The position numbers and the translations under genes are program-made. Below are positions 5,512-11,864 of a stretch of 11,864 nt of DNA, in pieces. Position 1 is the first letter of the stretch; the number at the start of each line of letters is the position of its first letter. This DNA is from Gammaproteobacteria bacterium (GTDB lineage: Bacteria; Pseudomonadota; Gammaproteobacteria; Pseudomonadales; M0112): the NCBI GenBank assembly GCA_006227085.1, contig SBFY01000030.1, positions 1 to 11,864 on the forward strand, read 5' to 3'. The notes below the pieces were generated by a model. That model made no database searches. It had not been told where the DNA came from and saw nothing but the letters and a program-made list of their open reading frames with translations.

Positions 5512-6381
5512 ATGAGCGACACAGACCAGCCCGTTGATGTTTTGCCCGAATCGGCTGAAGCCCATACCGGGACCCATAAGGGCCCACAGCCCCAGCAGGA
5601 AGAGCTGCCCTTTGCCATCGTGCAGGGCCAGGCATACACCGAGCTCCCGAAAGACCTCTACATTCCGCCCGATGCGCTGAAGGTATTCCTGGAGGCGTTT
5701 GAAGGCCCACTCGACCTGTTGCTGTACCTGATCAAGCGACAGAACCTCGACATCCTCGATATCGATGTGTCGGAAATCACCGACCAGTACGTGCGCTATG
5801 TCGAGCTGATGGACGTCATGCAGTTTGAACTGGCGGCCGAATACCTGGTGATGGCGGCCATGCTGGCTGAAATCAAATCACGCATGTTGTTGCCACGCAG
5901 TAATACCGGCGAAGAAGGTGAGGAAGAAGACCCGCGTGCCGAACTGATTCGCCGCTTGCAGGAATACGAACGGTTCCGCCAGGCTGCCGAAGACATCGAC
6001 ACTTTGCCGCGGCTGGATCGCGATGTGTTTGATGCCTCGGCACAACCGCCGGATTACCATCGCCCGCGCCCGCAGCCGGAAGTGGACTTGAAGGAAATCC
6101 TGATTGCGTTGGCCGAAGTGTTGCAACGCGCACAAGTGAACCAGAGCCACCACATCCACCGTGAAAAACTCTCGACCCGCGAGCGTATGACGCAGGTGCT
6201 GGAACGCCTGAGCCTGACCGAAGGCTTCGTGCCGTTCATCAGCCTGTTCCGCGTCGATGAGGGTCGTCTCGGTGTGGTGGTAACCTTCCTGGCCATCATG
6301 GAATTGATCAAGGAATCCCTGGTGGAAATCGTACAGACCGAGGCCTTTGGCCCCATCCATGTGAAAGCGAGAGCATCATGA
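5512..6381 (+). CDS. scpA: segregation and condensation protein A (kleisin)
   Basis: ScpA is the kleisin that bridges the SMC heads and binds ScpB to form the bacterial condensin for chromosome compaction and segregation. In this 289-residue protein the kleisin N-terminal motif FEGPLDLLLYLI lies at 63-74, followed by the helical bundle (DIDVSEITDQYV at 83-94, AAEYLVMAAMLAEIKSRMLLP at 108-128). A Glu-rich linker (133-140) follows, then QEYERFR (150-156), and a C-terminal winged-helix part (about 222-285). A poorly conserved, Pro/Glu-rich N-terminal extension of about 45 residues makes it longer than the roughly 250-residue Bacillus protein; such extensions are usual in gammaproteobacteria. I see no good Shine-Dalgarno site before the ATG. 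Its stop overlaps the scpB start (ATGA), as expected for partners made together. Confidence 0.95.
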   Translation: MSDTDQPVDVLPESAEAHTGTHKGPQPQQEELPFAIVQGQAYTELPKDLYIPPDALKVFLEAFEGPLDLLLYLIKRQNLDILDIDVSEITDQYVRYVELMDVMQFELAAEYLVMAAMLAEIKSRMLLPRSNTGEEGEEEDPRAELIRRLQEYERFRQAAEDIDTLPRLDRDVFDASAQPPDYHRPRPQPEVDLKEILIALAEVLQRAQVNQSHHIHREKLSTRERMTQVLERLSLTEGFVPFISLFRVDEGRLGVVVTFLAIMELIKESLVEIVQTEAFGPIHVKARAS

Positions 6382-7199
6382 GCGACGAGAACGACGTACT
6401 GGACGCGATTGAAGACGAGGAAACCAGTACCCCGGATACCCGTGTGCAAGGCCAGGTGGCCGTGGATGATCCGGTGATGTTGCAGCGTATTATCGAAGGT
6501 GCCTTGCTGGCGTCGGGTCGCGCCATGAGCGTGCAGCAGTTGCAGGAATTGTTCGATGAAATCCATCGGCCGGAATTGGCGGATATCCGTGATGCGCTGA
6601 AAGTGATCGGTGAAGCCTACGAAGGCCGCGGTGTTGAACTGAAAGAAGTGGCGAGTGGTTTCCGCTTCCAGGTGCGCCAGGACCTGGGCCCGTGGGTCAG
6701 CCGCCTGTGGGATGAGAAACCACAACGCTATTCCCGTGCCCTGATGGAAACGCTCGCCCTGATTGCCTATCGCCAGCCGATCACCCGTGGTGATGTCGAA
6801 GCCGTGCGGGGCGTGGCGGTGAGCACCAACATCATCAAGACCTTGCTGGAGCGTGACTGGGTCAAGGTGGTGGGGCACAAGGATGTTCCGGGTCGCCCGG
6901 CCCTGTATGCCACCACGCGCAATTTCCTTGATTACTTCAACCTGAAAAGCCTCGATGAGTTGCCGCCGTTGGCTGAAATCCGTGATCTCGATGAATTGAG
7001 TGGCAAGCTCGATTTCGGTGACGCACCGGTACCTGCGCAAGTGCCAGCCAGTGATGCCGATGGCCATGACGAAGACATCGATGATGGCTACGATGACGAT
7101 GACGACGATGATGATGTGAATGATGACGACATGATCGATGGCGATGAAAGCACCGAGAGTGGCGAATCACCCGCTGATGACACCCGTGAGGCTGACTGA
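6378..7199 (+). CDS. scpB: segregation and condensation protein B
   Basis: ScpB binds the middle of ScpA as a dimer of tandem winged-helix proteins and completes the SMC-ScpAB condensin. The conserved core runs from about 32 to 190: LQRIIEGALLASGRAM (35-50), GFRFQVR (94-100), RYSRALMETLALIAYRQPITRGDV (117-140), VRGVAVSTNIIKTL (143-156) and GHKDVPGRPALYATT (166-180), then FLDYFNL (183-189). At 273 residues it exceeds the usual size of about 190-200 because of acidic ends: a short Asp/Glu-rich N-terminus (1-30) and a C-terminal tail (about 226-273) that is almost all Asp, Glu, Ser and Gly with a run of eight Asp (239-246). The tail is encoded by a GAT/GAC-rich tract and is probably disordered. 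It overlaps scpA by ATGA and ends 6 bases before rluB. Confidence 0.95.
   Translation: MSDENDVLDAIEDEETSTPDTRVQGQVAVDDPVMLQRIIEGALLASGRAMSVQQLQELFDEIHRPELADIRDALKVIGEAYEGRGVELKEVASGFRFQVRQDLGPWVSRLWDEKPQRYSRALMETLALIAYRQPITRGDVEAVRGVAVSTNIIKTLLERDWVKVVGHKDVPGRPALYATTRNFLDYFNLKSLDELPPLAEIRDLDELSGKLDFGDAPVPAQVPASDADGHDEDIDDGYDDDDDDDDVNDDDMIDGDESTESGESPADDTREAD
7051..7170 (+). repeat. GAT/GAC-rich low-complexity tract coding the ScpB acidic tail
   Basis: This stretch is dominated by imperfect GAY trinucleotides, most densely at about 7090-7135, and is translated as the poly-Asp part of ScpB. Such tracts can change length by slippage in steps of three bases without breaking the frame. No exact long repeat unit is present. 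Confidence 0.7.
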
Positions 7200-7205
7200 C
7201 GCATC

Positions 7206-8060
7206 ATGACCGAAAAGCTCCAGAAAGTGCTCGCCGCAGCGGGTTTGGGCTCCCGGCGCGAGATGGAGCGATGGATCGAGGAAGGCCGCATCACCGTCAA
7301 TGGCAAACCGGCCACCCTGGGTGACCGGGTTTCTGCACAAGACCGCATTGCCGTTGATGGCCGCCTGCTCACCGCCGAAGAACGCGCTACCCAATCCATT
7401 CGCGTGTTGCTGTACAACAAACCCGAAGGTGAAATCTGCACCCGTGATGACCCGGAAGGGCGCGTCACCGTGTTTTCCAAACTCCCGAAACTGCAAAACG
7501 AACGCTGGGTGGCAATTGGCCGTCTCGACATCAACACCAGCGGTTTGTTGTTATTCACCACCGATGGCGAATTGGCCAACAAATTGATGCATCCCTCGCA
7601 GCAAGTCGAGCGCGAATACTCGGTGCGCGTGCGTGGGGATATCGATGACGGTGTGTTGCAACGCCTGACCGAAGGGGTGTTGCTGGAGGATGGCATTGCC
7701 AAATTCAGTGCCATTGTTCCCGGTGGTGGCACGGATGATGGCAGCAACCGCTGGTTCTATGTCACTCTCGCAGAAGGCCGCAACCGCGAAGTGCGCCGGC
7801 TGTGGGAATCACAAGGTATCCAGGTCAGCCGCCTGAAGCGCGTGCGTTATGGGCAAGTCACCATCCCGCCCGTGATCCGCCGTGGCCAGTACATGGAGCT
7901 CGACAAGAAAACCGTGCATGGCCTGTACCAGTTGGCAGGCCTGCCGCCCAAGCCGGTGCATGCGGAAACCCTTGATGAAAAACTGCGACTGGAACGCCAG
8001 CGCCGCAAGGTTGTGCGTAACAAACAGCAGAAGCGCGTGGTGGCGCGGAGAAGGCGGTAA
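7206..8060 (+). CDS. rluB: 23S rRNA pseudouridine(2605) synthase
   Basis: RluB converts U2605 of 23S rRNA to pseudouridine during large-subunit assembly. The 284-residue protein begins with an S4 RNA-binding domain (about 2-60; KLQKVLAAAGLGSRRE at 4-19, INVNG-like ITVNG at 29-33). The RsuA/RluB/E/F catalytic domain follows: the motif GRLDINTSGLLLFTTDG (105-121) holds the catalytic Asp108, and EGRNREVRRLW (190-200) and RLKRVRYG (209-216) are family hallmarks. The length and the strongly basic C-terminal tail (about 258-284, rich in Arg and Lys) fit RluB better than the shorter RluE or RsuA. It starts 6 bases after scpB, so it is in the same operon. The scpAB-rluB order is common outside the enterics. 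Confidence 0.94.
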   Translation: MTEKLQKVLAAAGLGSRREMERWIEEGRITVNGKPATLGDRVSAQDRIAVDGRLLTAEERATQSIRVLLYNKPEGEICTRDDPEGRVTVFSKLPKLQNERWVAIGRLDINTSGLLLFTTDGELANKLMHPSQQVEREYSVRVRGDIDDGVLQRLTEGVLLEDGIAKFSAIVPGGGTDDGSNRWFYVTLAEGRNREVRRLWESQGIQVSRLKRVRYGQVTIPPVIRRGQYMELDKKTVHGLYQLAGLPPKPVHAETLDEKLRLERQRRKVVRNKQQKRVVARRRR

Positions 8061-8063
8061 GCG

Positions 8064-8462
8064 ATGAAGATCGTGACGGCAGCCTTGCTTGTGGTGGTTT
8101 TTGTGATTGCCTACTTGTTGGGTAGTTTTTTTCCGCTTGAGGATTCTCAAGAGGATGCAGCGGCTGATCGTTTGGTGATTGCGGCATGGCATCTGGAACC
8201 GCTGTATGTGGCGTTGGAAAGGATGGATGCAGGTGATATTGATGGGGCGAAAGACTCATTGCGGACTTCAGTTTTCGGAATGGTCACTGGAATGACCATG
8301 ATCTGCACAACAGAAGGACCGCTTGGTCTTTCTGAAGAGTATCAGCGAGTTGTTATTGAGAATGTGGCGCGATCAAAATCTACGTTGAATGAGTATATTT
8401 CCAAAGGTATAGCTCCCGGGGTTAAAGATTTTTTGGATAACCCAGCAGGGTGCTTCAAGTAA
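8064..8462 (+). CDS. hypothetical membrane-anchored or secreted protein, family not recognised
   Basis: I do not recognise this 132-residue protein. It begins with a hydrophobic segment (about 4-23) led by a single Lys, with no lipobox Cys, so it is either an uncleaved signal anchor or a signal peptide. The rest is predicted mainly helical and mildly acidic (ALERMDAGDIDGAKDSLR at 50-67), with a short apolar stretch (70-80) and two cysteines (81 and 130) that could form a disulfide outside the cytoplasm. The size and early hydrophobic segment are a weak argument for a periplasmic accessory protein, but I assign no function. AAGG stands 9 bases before the ATG, and it begins 3 bases after the rluB stop, so it may be co-transcribed. 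Its DNA is visibly more AT-rich, with less GC-biased third positions, than rluB before it and yciK after it, which hints at later arrival. Confidence 0.75.
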   Translation: MKIVTAALLVVVFVIAYLLGSFFPLEDSQEDAAADRLVIAAWHLEPLYVALERMDAGDIDGAKDSLRTSVFGMVTGMTMICTTEGPLGLSEEYQRVVIENVARSKSTLNEYISKGIAPGVKDFLDNPAGCFK

Positions 8463-8466
8463 GCCA

Positions 8467-9216
8467 TTACCGCACATCCAGCGCCTTGCCAGTCACGCCT
8501 TTGCTGTCCTTTCCCATCAAATACAAAAACGCGGGTAACAAGCTTTCCGGTGAGGGGTTCACTTCCGGTTTTTCGCCGGGATAGGCACTGCGGCGCATGG
8601 CGGTGTTGGTGGCGCCGGGGTTGAGGCTGTTCACGCGGATGTGGCTGGTGTTTTCCAGTTCATCGGCGAGGGTTTGCATCAAGCCTTCGATGGCGAACTT
8701 GGATACCGCATACGCGCCCCAGTAAGCGCGGCCCTGGCGGCCGACGCTGGAGCTGGTGAACACGACCGAGGCATCGTCGGACAGGCGCAGCAACGGCAGC
8801 AGGGTGCGCGTGAGCAGGAACGGTGCATTCACGTTCACCTGCATCACATCATTCCACAAGTGTGGTTTGTAACTCTCGATCGGTGAGCGGTCACCGAGCA
8901 TGGCGGCGTTGTGCAATAAGCCATCCAATTTGCCAAAGGTTTGTTCAACCCAGTCAGCGGCTTCTTTCGCGAGTTCCGCTGTGAGCGTCTTGAATTCCAG
9001 TGGCAGTACGGCGGGTTCGGCGCCACCAGCGGCGAGGATGCCGTCATACACGGCATCGAGTTTGTTGGTATCACGCCCGTGCAGGATGACAGTGGCGCCA
9101 TAACGGGCAAAACCTTCGGCAGCTGCGCGGCCAATGCCATCACTGGCGCCGGTGACGAGAATGATGCGGTCTTTCAGCAAATCCGCCGGGGCCTGGTAAT
9201 CGAGCAGTGCGTTCAT
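8467..9216 (-). CDS. yciK: YciK family short-chain dehydrogenase/reductase
   Basis: This is a classical NAD(P)-dependent SDR: Rossmann motif TGASDGIG (22-29), HNAA (102-105), NVNAPF (128-133), the catalytic Ser in TSSSVGRQGRA (154-164), and YxxxK as YAVSK (Y169, K173), then NPGATNTAM (199-207). GRQGRAYWGAY and the N-terminal DLLKDRIILVTGASDGIG closely match E. coli YciK. The natural substrate is not known. I chose the ATG at 9216 because it overlaps the stop of mupP (ATGA) and matches the short N-terminus of relatives (249 residues); an in-frame ATG at 9228 would add four residues. It is the last gene of the operon and ends 4 bases from the stop of the convergent orphan gene, with no visible terminator between them. 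Confidence 0.93.
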   Translation of the reverse strand: MNALLDYQAPADLLKDRIILVTGASDGIGRAAAEGFARYGATVILHGRDTNKLDAVYDGILAAGGAEPAVLPLEFKTLTAELAKEAADWVEQTFGKLDGLLHNAAMLGDRSPIESYKPHLWNDVMQVNVNAPFLLTRTLLPLLRLSDDASVVFTSSSVGRQGRAYWGAYAVSKFAIEGLMQTLADELENTSHIRVNSLNPGATNTAMRRSAYPGEKPEVNPSPESLLPAFLYLMGKDSKGVTGKALDVR

Positions 9217-9881
9217 GAGTGATGCCATTGTGTGAGTAGGGAAGGGAGTTCTTCAGCGGAGTGCACCATGTGATGCGCTTGCCAGCTGGCCGCGTCGTCA
9301 TCGCCGTGCACATAGCCGTATGCCGCAGCGATGGTTTTCAAACCCGCGTTGCGGCCGGATTCGATATCGCGCAAATGATCGCCCACATACACCGAATGCG
9401 CCGGGCGCGCGCCGGTCAATTCGCAGGCGCGGAACAAGGGCTCCGGGTGCGGCTTGCGATTCGTGACATGATCCGGGCACAGCAGCACGGCATGGGCCGG
9501 TTGCAGGTCCAGCGCTTGCATCAGTGGTTCGGCATAGCGCACCGGTTTGTTGGTGACGATGCCCCAGTGGATATTGTGATCAGCGAGCCAGCGCAAGGTA
9601 TCCGTGATGCCGGCAAACGGTACCGAGGCTTGATGGCCTTGTGCTTCGTAGAGGGCCAGTAAACGCTGGCGTGCCGGCTCAAACGCCGGGTCGGCATCGT
9701 TCATCGACAGTGCCATGCGCACCAGTGCTGCCGCACCATCGGAAACGGTGGCGCGAACCGGCGCGTAATCGAGCGCGGGCAAGCCGTGTTCGGCGCGCAA
9801 CTGATTGACGACGACATGGAAATCCGGCGCGGTATCGACCAGCGTGCCATCGAGATCAAAAAATACGGCATCAATCGGCAT
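9213..9881 (-). CDS. mupP: N-acetylmuramic acid 6-phosphate phosphatase (HAD family, MupP)
   Basis: The protein is a 222-residue HAD phosphatase with all four motifs: FFDLDGTLVD (7-16, nucleophile D9 and acid/base D11), VTNK (109-112), KPHPEP (143-148, K143) and GDHLRD (167-172). Proteins like this are often labelled phosphoglycolate phosphatase (Gph). I call it MupP because of its place between ubiG and yciK, as in Pseudomonas, and because of shared stretches such as TNKPVRYAEPLMQ (110-122), LLCPDHV (133-139) and RDIESGRNAG (171-180). In Pseudomonas MupP dephosphorylates MurNAc-6-phosphate to MurNAc in the recycling route that feeds AmgK and MurU, and loss alters AmpC induction and fosfomycin sensitivity. 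Those partners are not in this window. It starts 4 bases after ubiG and overlaps yciK by ATGA. A Gph role cannot be fully ruled out. Confidence 0.85.
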   Translation of the reverse strand: MPIDAVFFDLDGTLVDTAPDFHVVVNQLRAEHGLPALDYAPVRATVSDGAAALVRMALSMNDADPAFEPARQRLLALYEAQGHQASVPFAGITDTLRWLADHNIHWGIVTNKPVRYAEPLMQALDLQPAHAVLLCPDHVTNRKPHPEPLFRACELTGARPAHSVYVGDHLRDIESGRNAGLKTIAAAYGYVHGDDDAASWQAHHMVHSAEELPSLLTQWHHS

Positions 9882-9885
9882 GGGC

Positions 9886-10599
9886 TTAACCGGGCTTGCG
9901 GGCGCAGGCGAGGTAATTCACATCGATATCACGACCCAGCCAATAGCGTTTGGTGAGCGGGTTGTAACTCATGCCGGTGACATCAAGGAGTTCCAGCTCC
10001 GCGTCACGCAGCCAGCGTGACAGTTCGGAGGGGCGGATGAACTGTGCAAAGTCGTGCGTGCCCGGCGGCAACATGCGCAGCAGGTATTCGGCACCCACAA
10101 TCGCAAACAGCCAGGCTTTCGGGTTGCGGTTGATGGTCGAGAAATACAGCATGCCGCCCGGTTTGCACAGGTCGGCACAGGCGCGAATCACCGAAGCGGG
10201 ATCCGGCACATGCTCCAGCATTTCCAGGCACGTGACGACGTCATATTGTCCGGCGCGCTCCCTGGCGATCTGCTCGGCGCTGGTGTGCAGGTATTCCACC
10301 TGCACGCCGCTTTCCAGTGAATGCAGCTTGGCTACTTCCAGTGCCACATCGCCCATATCGATACCGGTGACGGTGGCGCCGCGCAGGGCCATCGCTTCGG
10401 AGAGGATGCCGCCGCCACAGCCCACATCAATCACTTTCAGGCCGCCAACGGGTGTGCGCTCCTCGATGTAGCCCAGCCGCAAGGGGTTGATGTCATGCAG
10501 TGGCTTGAATTCGCTGTTCGGGTCCCACCAGCGGTGGGCAATGCGGGCGAACTTGTCGAGTTCGGCTTCGCTGACGTTGTCGTGGTATGCGTTGTTCAT
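9886..10599 (-). CDS. ubiG: bifunctional ubiquinone biosynthesis O-methyltransferase
   Basis: UbiG carries out both SAM-dependent O-methylations in ubiquinone synthesis, at the early polyprenyl-catechol and the late demethylubiquinol steps. The 237-residue protein has the N-terminal FARIAHRWWDPNSEFKPLH (17-35) diagnostic for UbiG, SAM motif I VIDVGCGGG (56-64), acidic D81 after strand 2, CLEMLEHVPDP (124-134) and KPGG (146-149). The amphipathic segment AWLFAIVGAEYLLRMLPPGTHDF (162-184) corresponds to the membrane-binding region. GRDIDVNYL (222-230) near the end is typical. The start has AAGGA (10607-10611) 7 bases upstream, lying across the end of the preceding deaminase gene; the gap between the two is 3 bases. 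Confidence 0.96.
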   Translation of the reverse strand: MNNAYHDNVSEAELDKFARIAHRWWDPNSEFKPLHDINPLRLGYIEERTPVGGLKVIDVGCGGGILSEAMALRGATVTGIDMGDVALEVAKLHSLESGVQVEYLHTSAEQIARERAGQYDVVTCLEMLEHVPDPASVIRACADLCKPGGMLYFSTINRNPKAWLFAIVGAEYLLRMLPPGTHDFAQFIRPSELSRWLRDAELELLDVTGMSYNPLTKRYWLGRDIDVNYLACARKPG

Positions 10600-10602
10600 C
10601 GT

Positions 10603-11864
10603 TTATTCCTTGCTGCCGGCAATGGACTGTTGCCATTGGCGGGCGCGCTGCAGTAAACCGGTGCTGTCGGCGGCCAGTAGCTGGTGGTTGCTGACGCGTG
10701 CCTGGCCGGCAACCCAGACATGGCTGACGCGGGGCGCGCTATTGGTGTACACCAGCTGCGAGACGGGGTGATACACCGGCAGCGCTTCCAGTGTGCCAAG
10801 GTCAATGGCCGCGATATCCGCAGCCTTGCCGGCTTCGAGGCTGCCGATCCGGTCTTCCTGGCCGAGCGCGCGGGCACCGTTGATGGTGGCCATCTCCAGT
10901 GCCGTGGTTGCCGGTACGGCAGCCGCATCACCGGCCACGGCCTTGGCAAGCAGGGCAGCGGTGCGCAGTTCACCGAACAGGTCGAGGTCGTTATTGCTGG
11001 CGGCGCCATCGGTGCCCAGGGCAACATTCACGCCGGCAGACAGCAGGCGTTGTACCGGGCAAAAACCACTGGCCAGTTTCAGGTTCGATTCCGGGCAGTG
11101 AATGATATGGCTGCCAAACTGTTGCAGCAGCGCGATATCGCTGTCATCGACCTGTGTCATGTGCACGCACTGCGTGCGCGGACCGAGCAGGCCCAGTTCC
11201 GCCAATCGTGCCAGCGGGCGCTTGCCATGCAGTTGCAGGCTTTCAGCGACTTCGTGCGCGGTCTCATGGGCATGGATCTGGATCGGGCTGTCCAGTTCGG
11301 CAGCCAGCGTGGCGATGCGCTGCATCGGCTCATCGCTGACGGTATAGGGTGCGTGCGGGCCGAAGCCGACGGTGACCAGCGGGTGATGCTTGTATTCATC
11401 ATGCACGGCCAGCCCTTTGTGGATGTATTCCGCCGCATCGCGTGCCCACACGGTCGGGAAGTCGAGGATCGGGAACACCACTTGTGCCCGTATGCCCATC
11501 TGGGCCGCCATGGCCGCGGCAGCATTGGGGAAGAAATACATATCACTGAAGCAGGTGGTGCCGGAGCGCAGCATTTCGGCAATCGCCAGTGCGGTGCCAT
11601 CGCGCACGAAATCATCGCTGACCCAGCGACCCTCAGCAGGCCAGATGTGCTCCTGCAGCCAGGGCATCAGCGGCAGGTCATCCGCCAGGCCGCGGAACAG
11701 GCTCATGGCGGCATGGCCATGGGCATTGATGAGGCCGGGGATCAGCACGTGCTGTGGCAGCTCCAGCACGGTCGTGGCAGACAGCTGCTGGCGGGCATCG
11801 GCGCTGGGCAGGAGGCTGTGGATCTTGCCCTGGTGGATGGCCAGTGCGTGATCCTTCAGCACCA
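10603..11864 (-). CDS. TRZ/ATZ family amidohydrolase, probable 5'-methylthioadenosine/SAH deaminase (5' partial)
   Basis: This metal-dependent amidohydrolase probably removes the 6-amino group of 5'-methylthioadenosine or S-adenosylhomocysteine; the Pseudomonas aeruginosa protein at the same position (PA3170) acts on methylthioadenosine, to my knowledge. Metal ligands and key residues are visible in the 420 or so residues present (numbered from the GTG at 11862): NAHGH (46-50), HAHE (197-200), VHMT (233-236), HCPESNLKLASG (255-266) and GTDGAASNN (283-291, D285). PAEGRW (75-80) and FGPHAPYT (167-174) are also typical. The frame stays open to the window edge. The GTG at 11862 aligns with an internal Val of relatives, so I expect about 25 more N-terminal residues outside. 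It leads the ubiG-mupP-yciK run. The name mtaD is sometimes used. Confidence 0.92.
   Translation of the reverse strand, partial: VLKDHALAIHQGKIHSLLPSADARQQLSATTVLELPQHVLIPGLINAHGHAAMSLFRGLADDLPLMPWLQEHIWPAEGRWVSDDFVRDGTALAIAEMLRSGTTCFSDMYFFPNAAAAMAAQMGIRAQVVFPILDFPTVWARDAAEYIHKGLAVHDEYKHHPLVTVGFGPHAPYTVSDEPMQRIATLAAELDSPIQIHAHETAHEVAESLQLHGKRPLARLAELGLLGPRTQCVHMTQVDDSDIALLQQFGSHIIHCPESNLKLASGFCPVQRLLSAGVNVALGTDGAASNNDLDLFGELRTAALLAKAVAGDAAAVPATTALEMATINGARALGQEDRIGSLEAGKAADIAAIDLGTLEALPVYHPVSQLVYTNSAPRVSHVWVAGQARVSNHQLLAADSTGLLQRARQWQQSIAGSKE
10607..10611 (-). promoter_or_regulatory. Shine-Dalgarno site of ubiG inside the upstream gene
   Basis: AAGGA on the minus strand lies 7 bases before the ubiG ATG and within the last codons of the TRZ/ATZ deaminase gene. 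Re-initiation by ribosomes finishing the upstream gene is therefore likely. Confidence 0.6.

Noticed and set aside
6054..7067. 337-residue open frame antisense to scpA/scpB
   Set aside because: It is a shadow of the two well-supported genes; its translation is rich in His/Gln and Arg and shows no domain.
8280..8299. Inverted repeat ATGGTCA-CTGGAA-TGACCAT
   Set aside because: It lies within the coding part of the orphan gene, has no T run, and is short enough to be chance.

Overview
The window looks like a piece of core chromosome from a gammaproteobacterium of the Pseudomonadales/Cellvibrionales type. I infer this from the gene content and order: a TRZ/ATZ deaminase, ubiG, MupP-type phosphatase and yciK run as in Pseudomonas; a yciI/yciB pair sits divergent to an rnm (yciV/trpH)-yciO pair; and scpA-scpB-rluB follow. 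Having SMC-kleisin partners (ScpA/ScpB) rather than MukBEF argues against an enteric bacterium. The exact genus cannot be read from the sequence. I see no phage, transposon, CRISPR array, tRNA or rRNA.

Layout. Bases 1-618 hold no convincing protein gene. They contain several inverted repeats and a Rho-independent-terminator-like hairpin at 533-561, so a small or leader RNA is possible but unproven. A short DUF6316-like gene (619-843, +) follows. A strong bidirectional hairpin terminator (862-897) separates it from a minus-strand run of five genes, read from 3886 down to 904: yciB (inner membrane), yciI, an SH3/coiled-coil membrane protein, a periplasmic cyclophilin and a divergent-type pdxJ. 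A 47-base spacer separates yciB from the divergent plus-strand genes.

Plus strand: rnm and yciO overlap by ATGA. After a 94-base gap with a perfect TATAAT box come scpA, scpB (overlapping by ATGA) and rluB, then an unrecognised, more AT-rich small membrane-anchored gene (8064-8462). That gene runs tail to tail into the last minus-strand operon with only 4 bases between stop codons.

Minus strand, right end: a TRZ/ATZ amidohydrolase (5' end outside the window), ubiG, mupP and yciK, packed with 3-4 base gaps or an overlap. They cover methylthioadenosine/SAH-type deamination, ubiquinone O-methylation, MurNAc-6-phosphate dephosphorylation (peptidoglycan recycling) and an uncharacterised short-chain dehydrogenase.

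Most of the window is ordinary housekeeping DNA. The parts most worth a second look are the structured non-coding left end, the unusual pdxJ in an envelope-gene operon, the aspartate-rich tail of ScpB, and the orphan gene at 8064-8462.
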